This document shows, in pieces, positions 42,824 to 51,457 of a stretch of 64,000 bases of DNA. Below the pieces are notes generated by a model, which saw only the letters and a program-made list of their open reading frames with translations, searched no databases and was not told the DNA's origin. The stretch's first letter is position 1, and each line of letters begins with the position of its first letter. Source of the stretch: Sphingomonas trueperi (GTDB lineage: Bacteria > Pseudomonadota > Alphaproteobacteria > Sphingomonadales > Sphingomonadaceae); contig NZ_JAATJB010000006.1 of NCBI RefSeq assembly GCF_011927635.1, positions 1 through 64,000 on the forward strand, written 5' to 3'. Both the position numbers and the translations under genes were made by a program.

Positions 42824-45322
42824 ATGGCCGACGGCGACACTCCCCAAACCATCCGTATCGAACGCACGCCCGGACGCTGGGCGCGGCTGCGGCGGCGCTG
42901 GTGGTTCCGCGTGCTCGCGATCCTGGCGCTGCTCGCCGGACTGCTGGTGTTCGCCGTCTGGCTGCTCGTCGCGCGCGACCTGCCCTCGGTCGACAAGCTG
43001 CGCAGCTACGAGCCGCAGCTGCCGAGCTACGTCCGCTCGGCCGACGGCACGCCGATCCATGCCTATGCCCAGATGCGCCGCGTGCAGCTCAGCTACAACG
43101 AGTTCCCGCCGCTGCTGGTCCGCGCCTATATGGCGGCCGAGGATCGTACCTTCTTCTCGCACCACGGGCTCGATTTCCCCGGTCTGGTGCGCGCCGTGGG
43201 CGAAGGGATCCTTCGCGGCAAGACCCCGCGCGGCACCTCCACCATCACCCAGCAGGTCGCCAAGAACCTCGCGGTGGGCAACGAGGCGAGCTATACCCGC
43301 AAGCTGAAGGAAGCGATCCTCGCCTGGCGGATCGAGGATACGCTGTCGAAGCCGCAGATCATGGAATTGTACCTCAACGCCATCGAACTCGGGCGCAATT
43401 CGGGCGGGGTGGCGGCGGCGAGCGAGGCCTATTTCGGCAAGCCGCTCGACAAGTTGAGCCTGGCGCAGATGGCCTATCTGGCGATCCTGCCCAAGGGCCC
43501 TGCCAATTACGACCCCGATCGCAACACCCAGCGCGCGCTCGATCGCCGCAACTGGGTGCTCGGCGAAATGCTGCGCAACGGCTTCATCAACCAGGCGCAG
43601 CATGACGAGGCGGTGGCCTCGCCGCTCGGCACGGTGCCGCGCCAGACGCCGCGCTTCGAGCGGGTGGGGGGCTATTTCGTCGAGGAGGTCCGCCGCCAGC
43701 TCGCCCGCCAATTCGGCGAGAAGCGCGAGGACGGGCCGTACAGTGTCTATGACGGCGGCCTGTGGGTGCGCAGCTCGCTCGATCCGCGGCTCCAGGCCTA
43801 TGCCCAGCGCGCGCTGCGCGACGGCCTGCTGCGCTACGACCGCGGCCGCGGCTGGTCGGGTCCGATCGGCAAGGTGCAGTTTGAAGGCGATGGCTGGTAT
43901 TCGGCCTTCGTCTCCAAGAATATCGGCGTCGACTACGACAATTGGCGCGCCGCCGTGGTGATCTCCCGCGATTCGCGCAGCGTCCAACTCGGCTTCGACG
44001 ATGGCAACAGCGGCACGCTGCCCGAGAGCGCCGCACAGATGCCGATCCGCGGCAAGGGCGGCCATGCCTTCGACGCGATCAAGGTCGGCGACATTCTCGC
44101 CGTGGCGCCCGAGGGCGGCAATTGGGGCCTGCGCAGCGTGCCCAAGGTATCGGGCGGCATGGTTGTCGAGGATCCCTCGACCGGCCGCGTGCTCGCGATG
44201 CAGGGCGGCTTCGATTCGCGCCTCCAGGCGTTCAACCGCGCCACCCAGGCGACCCGCCAGCCGGGATCGACGATCAAGCCGATCGTCTATGCCGCCGCGC
44301 TCGAGAACGGGATGACCCCGGCTTCGATCGTCGTCGATGGCCCCTTCTGCGTGTGGCAAGGGGCGGGGCTGGGCAACAAGTGCTTCCGCAACTTCGGCAA
44401 TGCCCGCGGCGCCGGTCCGCACACGCTGCGCTGGGGCATCGAACAGTCGCGCAACCTGATGACCGTGCAGATCGCCAACGCCACCGGCATGGACAAGGTG
44501 GTCGACACGATCCAGCGGCTGGGCGTCTCCAAGAACCGGCTGCCGCCCTATCTCTCCTATGCGCTGGGCGCGGGCGAGACGACGGTGCTGCGCATGGTCA
44601 ACGCCTATTCGATCCTGGTGAACCAGGGCCGCGCGCTCAATCCCACCCTGATCGACTTCGTCCAGGACCGTCGCGGCAAGGTGATCTTCCCGGCCGGCTG
44701 GCGCGCCTGCTCGGGCTGCAATGCGCGCGACTGGGACGGCAAGGCGATGCCGCGCCCGATCGTCCGTGCGCGGCAGGTGATCGACCCGATGGTCGCCTAC
44801 CAGATGGTCCATATCACCGAGGGCGTCGTCCAGCGCGGTACCGCGACCGTGCTGCGCGATCTGGGCCGCCCGATGATGGGCAAGACCGGCACCACCACCG
44901 GCCCGACCGACGTGTGGTTCGTCGGCGGCACCCCGCAGATGATCGGCGGCCTGTATCTCGGCTATGACACGCCCTCGAACCTCGGCGGCTATGCGCAGGG
45001 CGGCTCGATCGCCGCGCCGATCTTCAAGGAATTCGCGGTGCCTGCCTATGCAGGGCTGGATCCGCTGCCCTTCGTCGCGCCGCCGGGGATCCGCATGGTG
45101 CGCATCGATCGCGGCAGCGGGCGCCCGGTGCAATATGGCTGGCCGACCGACGATCCGCTCTCCTCGATCATCTGGGAGGCCTTCCGCCCGGACAGCGATC
45201 CGCGCCGCACCCGCCGCACCGCCAATACCGAAGCGGCACCCGCCGCGGCGGCGCCGGTGCAGCGCAAGGCCGATCGCCAGGGCGATAGCGACTTCTTGCA
45301 ACAACAGGGCGGAATCTACTAG
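42824..45322 (+). CDS. mrcA: Penicillin-binding protein 1A (bifunctional class A)
   Basis: 832 residues. Cytoplasmic start, one membrane helix (VLAILALLAGLLVFAVWLLV), then the glycosyltransferase domain with YMAAEDRTFFSHHGLDFPGL and GTSTITQQVAKNLAVGN, and the transpeptidase domain with catalytic Ser in RQPGSTIKPIVYAAAL, EQSRNLMTVQIAN and GKTGTTTGPTDVWFVGG. An OB-like insertion precedes the transpeptidase. It builds and cross-links peptidoglycan. The C-terminal tail is short, basic and Pro/Ala-rich. The amidase upstream and prfB 82 bases downstream are on the same strand. Confidence 0.95.
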   Translation: MADGDTPQTIRIERTPGRWARLRRRWWFRVLAILALLAGLLVFAVWLLVARDLPSVDKLRSYEPQLPSYVRSADGTPIHAYAQMRRVQLSYNEFPPLLVRAYMAAEDRTFFSHHGLDFPGLVRAVGEGILRGKTPRGTSTITQQVAKNLAVGNEASYTRKLKEAILAWRIEDTLSKPQIMELYLNAIELGRNSGGVAAASEAYFGKPLDKLSLAQMAYLAILPKGPANYDPDRNTQRALDRRNWVLGEMLRNGFINQAQHDEAVASPLGTVPRQTPRFERVGGYFVEEVRRQLARQFGEKREDGPYSVYDGGLWVRSSLDPRLQAYAQRALRDGLLRYDRGRGWSGPIGKVQFEGDGWYSAFVSKNIGVDYDNWRAAVVISRDSRSVQLGFDDGNSGTLPESAAQMPIRGKGGHAFDAIKVGDILAVAPEGGNWGLRSVPKVSGGMVVEDPSTGRVLAMQGGFDSRLQAFNRATQATRQPGSTIKPIVYAAALENGMTPASIVVDGPFCVWQGAGLGNKCFRNFGNARGAGPHTLRWGIEQSRNLMTVQIANATGMDKVVDTIQRLGVSKNRLPPYLSYALGAGETTVLRMVNAYSILVNQGRALNPTLIDFVQDRRGKVIFPAGWRACSGCNARDWDGKAMPRPIVRARQVIDPMVAYQMVHITEGVVQRGTATVLRDLGRPMMGKTGTTTGPTDVWFVGGTPQMIGGLYLGYDTPSNLGGYAQGGSIAAPIFKEFAVPAYAGLDPLPFVAPPGIRMVRIDRGSGRPVQYGWPTDDPLSSIIWEAFRPDSDPRRTRRTANTEAAPAAAAPVQRKADRQGDSDFLQQQGGIY

Positions 45323-45403
45323 CGAGGCCGCCACACCCTATATGGCTTGAGATCGCCGCATCGTCCGGGATGCGGCCGGCGGATACTTCGGAAGGTTTGG
45401 AAC

Positions 45404-46531
45404 ATGCGCGCTGAAGCGCAGGCATATGTCGACAAGATCAACGCGGCCCTCGCGCTGCTGCGCCGCTCGCTCGACTGGGACCGCGCGCTGCGCCGCCTCG
45501 ACGAGCTGAACGCGCGCGTCGAGGATCCGACGCTGTGGAACGACGCCAAGAAGGCGCAGGACGTGATGCGCGAGCGTCGCCGCCTCGACGAATCGATCTC
45601 CGCGACGCGCGCGATCGAGAGCGAGCTGAGCGACACGGTCGAGCTGATCGAGATGGCCGAGGCCGAGGGCGACGAGGAAATGGCCGCCGACGGCACCGAG
45701 AGCCTGCGTGCACTCGCCGAGCGTTCCGATGCCGACAAGGTCAAGGCGCTGCTCTCGGGCGAGGCTGACGCCAACGACACCTATGTCGAGATCAACGCCG
45801 GCGCGGGCGGCACCGAATCGAACGACTGGGCCGAAATGCTCCAGCGCATGTACACGCGCTGGGCCGAGCGCCACGGCTACAAGGTCGAGCTGGTCGACTA
45901 TCACGCCGGCGAACAGGCGGGCATCAAGTCCGCGACGCTGCTGTTCAAGGGCGAGAACGCATACGGCTATGCCAAGACCGAGAGCGGCGTCCACCGCCTG
46001 GTCCGCATCAGCCCGTTCGATTCGAACGCGCGCCGCCAGACCAGCTTCGCATCCGTCTGGGTCTATCCGGTGATCGACGACAATATCGAGATCGAGATCA
46101 ACGAGAGCGAGCTGCGCATCGACACCTATCGCGCCTCGGGCGCGGGCGGCCAGCACATCAACACCACCGATTCGGCGGTGCGCATCACCCACTTGCCGAC
46201 CGGTATCGTGGTGCAGTGCCAGAACCAGCGTTCGCAGCACAAGAACCGCGCCGAGGCGTTCAACCAGCTCCGCGCCCGTCTCTACGAGCGCGAACTGGCC
46301 GAGCGCGAGGCGGTGGCCGACGCGCAGAACGCCACCAAGACCGATATCGGCTGGGGCCACCAGATCCGCTCTTACGTCCTCCAGCCCTACCAGCTGGTGA
46401 AGGATCTGCGCACCGGCGTCACCTCCACCGCGCCGAGCGACGTGCTCGACGGCGATCTCGACAGCTTCATGGCCGCCGCGCTAGCACAGCGCGTGACGGG
46501 CGAGGCCGTCGCGGTGGAGGATGTCGATTGA
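45404..46531 (+). CDS. prfB: Peptide chain release factor 2
   Basis: 375 residues. RF2 reads UGA and UAA stops. The stop-codon anticodon motif SPF is in [16 protein letters not shown] and the peptidyl-transferase loop GGQ is in [17 protein letters not shown]. The frame is continuous through the N-terminus ([20 protein letters not shown]): the in-frame UGA and programmed +1 frameshift that autoregulates prfB in many bacteria is absent. A GGAAGG site supports the ATG at 45404. The stop overlaps a TTG start of the next gene. Confidence 0.96.
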   Translation: MRAEAQAYVDKINAALALLRRSLDWDRALRRLDELNARVEDPTLWNDAKKAQDVMRERRRLDESISATRAIESELSDTVELIEMAEAEGDEEMAADGTESLRALAERSDADKVKALLSGEADANDTYVEINAGAGGTESNDWAEMLQRMYTRWAERHGYKVELVDYHAGEQAGIKSATLLFKGENAYGYAKTESGVHRLVRISPFDSNARRQTSFASVWVYPVIDDNIEIEINESELRIDTYRASGAGGQHINTTDSAVRITHLPTGIVVQCQNQRSQHKNRAEAFNQLRARLYERELAEREAVADAQNATKTDIGWGHQIRSYVLQPYQLVKDLRTGVTSTAPSDVLDGDLDSFMAAALAQRVTGEAVAVEDVD

Positions 46532-47301
46532 GCTTGCGCGCGCGGCCCCTGCTGCTCGGCGTGACGCTGCTGCTGGCGGCGTGCGACGGCAGTCCGCGGG
46601 CGGTGCGCAACGAGCGCCATGATCCGGCCAATTCGGGCTTCCCGGCGGCGGACCGGCCGGTGGCGACGATCGTCTCCTCGCGCTGGTCGAGCGAGGAAGA
46701 GCGCGACCGGCTGAACGAGGCGAGCAAGGTGATGGACCTGGCCGGCATCAAGCCCGGCATGACCGTCGCCGATATCGGCGCGGGCGAGGGCTATTACACG
46801 ATCCGCCTCGGCCAGCGCGTCGGGCCGAAGGGGCGGGTGGTCGCCGAGGACATCGTCCCCGATTATATCAGCGCGCTGGCGACGCGCGTGGTGCGCGAGA
46901 AGCTCGACAATGTCAGCGTCCGCCTCGGCCTGCCCGCCGATCCGCGGCTGCCCGAGAACAGCTTCGACCGCGTGCTGATGGTCCACATGTACCACGAGAT
47001 CGAATCGCCCTACGAGTTCCTGTGGCGGCTGCGCCCCTCGCTGGCGCCGGGCGGGCAGGTGGTGGTGGTGGATGCCGATCGCGCCACCGAGAATCACGGC
47101 ACGCCGCCGGCGTTGCTCAAGTGCGAGTTCGCGGCGGTGGGCTATGTGCAGGTGTCGATGCTGCCGATGGCGTCGGCGGGCGGGTACATGGCGGTGTTCG
47201 AGGCGCGCGGCGCGCGGCCCGAGCCCGAGACGATCCGCGCCTGCAAGTCCGGCGCGCATGCCAAGGCGGTGACGCCCAAGCCCAACGGGGCGCACGAGTA
47301 A
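46528..47301 (+). CDS. Class I SAM-dependent methyltransferase with lipoprotein-type signal
   Basis: 257 residues. The start is TTG at 46528, overlapping the prfB stop by four bases, with GGAGG 7 bases upstream. The N-terminus ([19 protein letters not shown]) looks like a lipoprotein signal with lipobox LAAC. The methyltransferase domain follows: [20 protein letters not shown] (SAM-binding Gly motif), [14 protein letters not shown], and [20 protein letters not shown]. Exported Rossmann methyltransferases of this kind occur in other proteobacteria, with unknown substrates; SAM is not expected outside the cytoplasm, so the location is a puzzle. Homologous proteins are often annotated only as methyltransferase. 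Confidence 0.82.
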   Translation: MSLRARPLLLGVTLLLAACDGSPRAVRNERHDPANSGFPAADRPVATIVSSRWSSEEERDRLNEASKVMDLAGIKPGMTVADIGAGEGYYTIRLGQRVGPKGRVVAEDIVPDYISALATRVVREKLDNVSVRLGLPADPRLPENSFDRVLMVHMYHEIESPYEFLWRLRPSLAPGGQVVVVDADRATENHGTPPALLKCEFAAVGYVQVSMLPMASAGGYMAVFEARGARPEPETIRACKSGAHAKAVTPKPNGAHE

Positions 47302-47304
47302 CCT

Positions 47305-47466
47305 TCTCTTCTAGCCCCTCCTCCTGGGAGGAGGGGTTGGGGGGTGGAGGGATGCCAGAACGTGCGTTGGTCTCTGTGAGACACAGCCCCACCCCAACCC
47401 CGCATCAGGTGAACAGCGCCCCGCGCTGTTCACCTGATGCGCCTGAAGGGGAGGGGCTTAGAAGAA
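47305..47466. repeat. Nested palindromic repeat upstream of ileS
   Basis: A roughly 160-bp element with several nested stems: outer arms TCTTCTAGCCCCTCC (47307-47321) and GGAGGGGCTTAGAAGA (about 47450-47465); CCCCTCCTC / GAGGAGGGG (47315-47336); a GTTGGGG / CCCCAAC pair; GTCTC / GAGAC (about 47370-47382); and a perfect 18-bp stem GCATCAGGTGAACAGCGC / GCGCTGTTCACCTGATGC (47402-47419 and 47423-47440) with a 3-base loop. It ends within 10 bases of a possible ileS start. A transcript would fold into a multi-branch structure. Confidence 0.9.
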
Positions 47467-47513
47467 GAGCAGGGATGACTTCCCCCGCCACACCGGCTAA
47501 TCCCGCGCGACCC

Positions 47514-50420
47514 ATGACTGACGCAACCGACACCCAGCGCGACTGGCGCGACACCGTCTTCCTGCCGAAGACCGATTTTCCGATGAAGGCCGGGCTTGCC
47601 GCCAAGGAACCCGCCATCCTCGAGCGCTGGGCGCGCATTAAGCTCTACAGCAAGCTGCGCGAGGCCCGCGCCGGCCGCGAGCGCTTCCTGCTGCACGACG
47701 GCCCGCCTTATGCGAATGGCGACATTCACATGGGCCATGCGCTCAACAAGATCCTGAAGGACATCGTCGTCCGCAGCCAGAGCCTGATGGGCAAGGACGC
47801 GCCCTATGTCCCCGGCTGGGACTGCCACGGCCTGCCGATCGAGTGGAAGGTCGAGGAAGCGTACCGCGCCAGGAAGCTCAACAAGGACGAAGTCGACCCC
47901 GTCGCCTTCCGCGCCGAATGCCGCGCCTATGCCGAAAAATGGGTGGCGGTGCAGCGCGGTCAGTTCGAGCGGCTCGGCATCCTGGGCGACTGGGACGATC
48001 CCTATCTGACCATGAAGTTCGACGCCGAGGCGCGGATCGCGGCTGAGCTGCTCAAGTTCGCCGAGAGCGGCCAGCTCTATCGCGGCGCCAAGCCGGTGAT
48101 GTGGTCGCCCGTGGAGAAGACCGCGCTGGCCGAGGCCGAGGTCGAATATGAGGACATCACCTCGACGCAGATCGACGTGGCGTTCGAGATTACGCACGCG
48201 CCCAACGCCCCCGAGCTGGTCGGCGCGCATGCGGTGATCTGGACGACCACGCCGTGGACGATCCCGGTGAACCAGGCGTTGGCCTATGGCGAGGGGATCG
48301 CTTACTCTCGCGTACCTGCGAGCGATGGACGCACCTACCTCGTTGCTTTTGATCTCGTTGATGCATTCCTCAAGCGGACCGGTTTGAGTCTCCGTGACGA
48401 GGCTTCGCTGCCCGCCGATGATGCGGGCTTGATGTTCGCTAACGTGCTGAAGGGCTCCCAGCTCGCCGGCGCCGTCGCCCTTCACCCGATGCACGCGCTC
48501 GGCGGGTTCTTCGCCAGGCCGCGGCCGTTCCTGCCCGGCGACTTCGTCACCACCGATGCGGGTACCGGCCTCGTCCACATGGCGCCGGATCATGGCGAGG
48601 ACGACTTCCTGCTGTGCAAGGCGCACGGCATCGATCCGGTGTTCGCGGTCGACGGCGCGGGCATGTACCGTGCCGACTGGCTGTGGCTCGGCGGCCAGGG
48701 ATCGGTGATCAACAAGAAGTTCGTGAGCGCCGAAGGCCCGATCTGCTCGGACCTGCGCGCGGCCGGCGCGCTGCTCGCCGCCTCGGATGACTTCCAGCAT
48801 AGCTATCCGCACAGCTGGCGGAGCAAGGCGAAGATCATCTTCCGCGCGACGCCGCAGTGGTTCATCCCGATGGATAGACCCTCTCCCCTCCCGCTTGCGG
48901 GAGGGGCCGGGGGTGGGCCCTCGCTCTCCACCAGCGAAGCGCTCGCGGATGCCGGGGGCCCACCCCCCAGCCCCCTCCCGCACGCGGGAGGGGGAGCGGA
49001 AAGCAACGCCCCCACGCTCCGCGAGATCGCTCTCGATGCGATCGAGCACACCCGCTGGGTGCCGGAGCGCTCGATCAACCGCATCCGCGCGATGGTCGAG
49101 GGCCGCCCGGACTGGGTGATCAGCCGCCAGCGCGCCTGGGGCGTGCCGATCGCGCTCTATGTGAACCGCGCCACCGGCGACTATCTGCGCGATCCGGCGG
49201 TCAACTCGCGTATCCTCGACGCCTTCCGCGCCGGCGGGGCCGATGCCTGGTTCCAGGCCGACCACCAGGCGCTGCTCGGCCCCGACTACCGGGCCGAGGA
49301 CTATGAGGTCGTCACCGACATTCTCGACGTGTGGTTCGACAGCGGCTCGACCCACAGCTTCGTCATCGAGGCGCGCTACGGCGAGGGTGTCCGCGCCAAT
49401 CTCTATCTCGAAGGATCGGACCAGCATCGTGGCTGGTTCCAGTCGTCGCTGCTCGAATCGTCGGGCACGCGCGGCCGGGCGCCCTATGACGCGGTGCTCA
49501 CCCACGGCTTCGCGCTCGACGGCCAGGGCAAGAAAATGTCCAAGTCGCTCGGCAATGTCGTCGATCCCTTGAAGATCATCGGCGAGAGCGGCGCGGACAT
49601 CCTGCGCCTCTGGGTCGCGCAGACCGACTATTTCGACGACGTTCGCATCGGCAAGGAAGTGCTGGCCGGCACCGGCGACGCGTACCGCAAGATCCGCAAC
49701 ACCTTCCGCTATCTGCTCGGCGCGCTCGACGGGTTCGGCGAGGCCGAGAAGGTGGCAGTCGCCGACATGCCCGAGCTGGAGCGCTATGTGCTCCACAAGC
49801 TGGCGGCGCTGGATGCGGAACTGCGCTCGGCGGCGGAGGCGTTCGAGTTCAACCGCTATGCGCGCGCGCTCGGCGATTTCATGAACGAGGACCTCTCGGC
49901 CTTCTTCTTCGATATCCGCAAGGATTGCCTCTACTGCGACGCGGCGACCGATCCCAAGCGCCGCGCCTATCGCACCGTGCTGGACACGCTGTTCCACGCG
50001 CTGGTCCGCTACGCCGCGCCGATCCTCGCCTTCACCGCCGAGGAAGTGTGGCAGAGCCGCTATCCGAGCAAGGACGGATCGGTCCACGAGCTGGAATGGC
50101 CGGTGCTGCCGGAGGGCGCCTCGGTCGAGCACGACTGGACCGCGATCCGCGCACTGCGCCAGACCGTCACCGAGGCGATCGAGCCCTATCGCCGCGAGAA
50201 GAAGGTGCGCTCCAGCCTCGAGGCCGAAGTGACCGTGCCGACGCTGCCGATGCCGGCGGAGGAACTCACCGAGCTGTTCATCGTGGCGAAGGTGGACCAG
50301 GCGGCCGATGTCACGGTCACGCCCACCGATCGCCACAAATGCGGCCGGTGCTGGCGCCATCTTCCCGAAGTGACGCAGGATGGGGCATTGTGCGACCGTT
50401 GCGCAGAGGTGGTGTCGTGA
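47514..50420 (+). CDS. ileS: Isoleucyl-tRNA synthetase with in-frame palindromic insertion
   Basis: 968 residues. Class I motifs are PYANGDIHMGHALNKILKD (HIGH) and GKKMSKSLGNVV (KMSKS); the C-terminal zinc site reads CGRCWRHLPE and CDRC. WTTTPWTIPVNQAL marks the CP1 editing domain. Residues about 456-495 (PLAGGAGGGPSLSTSEALAD and so on) are encoded by a palindromic repeat and replace a short loop between WFIPMD and TLREIALDAIEHTR at the return from the editing domain to the catalytic core. The remaining sequence is intact, so the enzyme is probably functional. The start at 47514 matches homology; ATG 47475 is possible. The stop overlaps the lspA start by one base. Confidence 0.95.
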   Translation: MTDATDTQRDWRDTVFLPKTDFPMKAGLAAKEPAILERWARIKLYSKLREARAGRERFLLHDGPPYANGDIHMGHALNKILKDIVVRSQSLMGKDAPYVPGWDCHGLPIEWKVEEAYRARKLNKDEVDPVAFRAECRAYAEKWVAVQRGQFERLGILGDWDDPYLTMKFDAEARIAAELLKFAESGQLYRGAKPVMWSPVEKTALAEAEVEYEDITSTQIDVAFEITHAPNAPELVGAHAVIWTTTPWTIPVNQALAYGEGIAYSRVPASDGRTYLVAFDLVDAFLKRTGLSLRDEASLPADDAGLMFANVLKGSQLAGAVALHPMHALGGFFARPRPFLPGDFVTTDAGTGLVHMAPDHGEDDFLLCKAHGIDPVFAVDGAGMYRADWLWLGGQGSVINKKFVSAEGPICSDLRAAGALLAASDDFQHSYPHSWRSKAKIIFRATPQWFIPMDRPSPLPLAGGAGGGPSLSTSEALADAGGPPPSPLPHAGGGAESNAPTLREIALDAIEHTRWVPERSINRIRAMVEGRPDWVISRQRAWGVPIALYVNRATGDYLRDPAVNSRILDAFRAGGADAWFQADHQALLGPDYRAEDYEVVTDILDVWFDSGSTHSFVIEARYGEGVRANLYLEGSDQHRGWFQSSLLESSGTRGRAPYDAVLTHGFALDGQGKKMSKSLGNVVDPLKIIGESGADILRLWVAQTDYFDDVRIGKEVLAGTGDAYRKIRNTFRYLLGALDGFGEAEKVAVADMPELERYVLHKLAALDAELRSAAEAFEFNRYARALGDFMNEDLSAFFFDIRKDCLYCDAATDPKRRAYRTVLDTLFHALVRYAAPILAFTAEEVWQSRYPSKDGSVHELEWPVLPEGASVEHDWTAIRALRQTVTEAIEPYRREKKVRSSLEAEVTVPTLPMPAEELTELFIVAKVDQAADVTVTPTDRHKCGRCWRHLPEVTQDGALCDRCAEVVS
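48879..48997. repeat. Double-hairpin palindromic element inside ileS
   Basis: About 119 bp. The left arm begins CCCTCTCCCCTCCC and contains its own hairpin CTCCCGC-TTG-CGGGAG; the right arm ends CCTCCCGCACGCGGGAGG. The two arms are near reverse complements (GGGGGTGGGCCC against GGGCCCACCCCC), joined by about 40 bases including CCAGCGAAGCGCTCGCGG. The reading frame is open throughout on the plus strand and encodes Pro/Gly/Ala/Ser-rich sequence. Confidence 0.92.
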
Positions 50421-50941
50421 TGAAGCAGGTTCGCGTCTATGGCTTCGCCGCGGCGCTGGCTGTGTTCGTGCTCGACCAGCTGACCAAGTATATCGTCACC
50501 GGCCCGCTGGGGTTGGTGGTGCAGAATGATTCGATGACGATCACGTCGTTCTTCGACCTGCGCTTCGTCAAGAATATCGGCGTGTCGCTGGGCCTGCTCT
50601 CGGCCAACAGCCCGACGATGCGCTGGCTGCTGGTGCTGATGACCGCGTGCATCGCGGTCGGCGTCTGCGTGTGGATGCTGCGCGAGAAGAAGGCGGGCGA
50701 TGTCGTCGCGCTCGGCCTGGTGCTGGGCGGGGCGTGCGGCAACATCCTCGATCGCAGCCGCCTCGGCTATGTCGTCGATTTCGCTGATCTGCATTTCGGC
50801 GAGTGGCGCCCCTTTTTGGTCTTCAACGTGGCCGATGCCGCGATTACCATCGGCGTGGTGATCCTGCTGCTCCGTGCCCTGCTCGTTCGCGACAAGAACC
50901 CCAAGTCGCCTGCCCCTGTGGAGAAGAAATTCAATGCGTAA
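50420..50941 (+). CDS. lspA: Lipoprotein signal peptidase LspA
   Basis: 173 residues with four membrane helices. Catalytic aspartates lie in NILDRSRLGYVVDFADLHFG and PFLVFNVADAAITIG. LspA cleaves prolipoproteins after lipid attachment and is the target of globomycin. It starts at an ATG overlapping the ileS stop by one base (TGATG) and ends overlapping the next gene by eight bases, a tightly coupled three-gene unit. An AGAGGTGG site lies upstream. The product serves the many predicted lipoproteins of this window. Confidence 0.95.
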   Translation: MKQVRVYGFAAALAVFVLDQLTKYIVTGPLGLVVQNDSMTITSFFDLRFVKNIGVSLGLLSANSPTMRWLLVLMTACIAVGVCVWMLREKKAGDVVALGLVLGGACGNILDRSRLGYVVDFADLHFGEWRPFLVFNVADAAITIGVVILLLRALLVRDKNPKSPAPVEKKFNA

Positions 50942-51347
50942 GTTGATCCTCGTCGCGACCGGCGTCGCCCTGGTGGCCTCGCTCTCGGCATGCGGCAAGA
51001 AGGGGTATGACCGGGCGCGTCCGGACGAGTTCGCGGTGGCCCGCCAGGCGCCGCTGGTGATCCCGCCCGACTTCTCGCTGCGTCCGCCGCAGCCGGGTGC
51101 GGCCCGCCCGCAGGATACCAACCCGTCTGATCAGGCGCTCGAGGCGCTGTTTGGCGGCACCGCGGCGCGCAGCCCGGCCGAGACCGCGACGCTCGACCAG
51201 GCAGGAGCCGCCAGCGCCGATGCCGGCGTGCGCAGCAACGCCGGCAGCCCGTCGACCACCGTCGTCGACAAGGGGACCACGACCCAGGACATCCTCAAGT
51301 CGCCCCAGGGCGACAACAAGGACGCGAGCGTCAAGACGCCGCAGTAA
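50934..51347 (+). CDS. DUF3035 lipoprotein
   Basis: 137 residues: lipoprotein signal (LVATGVALVASLSACGKKG, lipobox LSAC), then a low-complexity region rich in Ala, Pro, Asp and Thr, with the DUF3035-like block YDRARPDEFAVARQAPLVIP followed by PDFSLRPPQPGAA. This small lipoprotein is found after lspA in sphingomonads and is linked to outer-membrane or beta-barrel assembly contexts, with no proven role. The start overlaps lspA by eight bases. A terminator follows. Confidence 0.85.
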   Translation: MRKLILVATGVALVASLSACGKKGYDRARPDEFAVARQAPLVIPPDFSLRPPQPGAARPQDTNPSDQALEALFGGTAARSPAETATLDQAGAASADAGVRSNAGSPSTTVVDKGTTTQDILKSPQGDNKDASVKTPQ

Positions 51348-51370
51348 GCGCGCGCCTCACGTCACACAAA

Positions 51371-51408
51371 GAGCGCCGGTCCCCACAATGCGGGCCGGCG
51401 CTTTTTTG
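51371..51408 (+). terminator. Intrinsic terminator of the ileS-lspA operon
   Basis: AGCGCCGG (51372-51379) pairs with CCGGCGCT (51395-51402) around a 15-base loop, followed by six T residues. It ends the ileS-lspA-DUF3035 transcript; the porin gene converges beyond it. Confidence 0.9.
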
Positions 51409-51457
51409 TACATGCGGGGGAAGATGCAATCGGGAGCGGCCCCGCAAGCCCTTGCGG

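Noticed and set aside
41654..45334. A 1226-codon open frame on the minus strand opposite mrcA
   Set aside because: The plus strand encodes a complete PBP1A with all catalytic motifs; the antisense frame is Arg/Ala/Gly-rich, has no domains, and is open only because of high GC.
45440..45500. Programmed frameshift in prfB
   Set aside because: The frame is continuous and full length without any in-frame UGA.
47430..50360. Minus-strand 976-codon frame opposite ileS
   Set aside because: Antisense shadow; no recognisable protein features.
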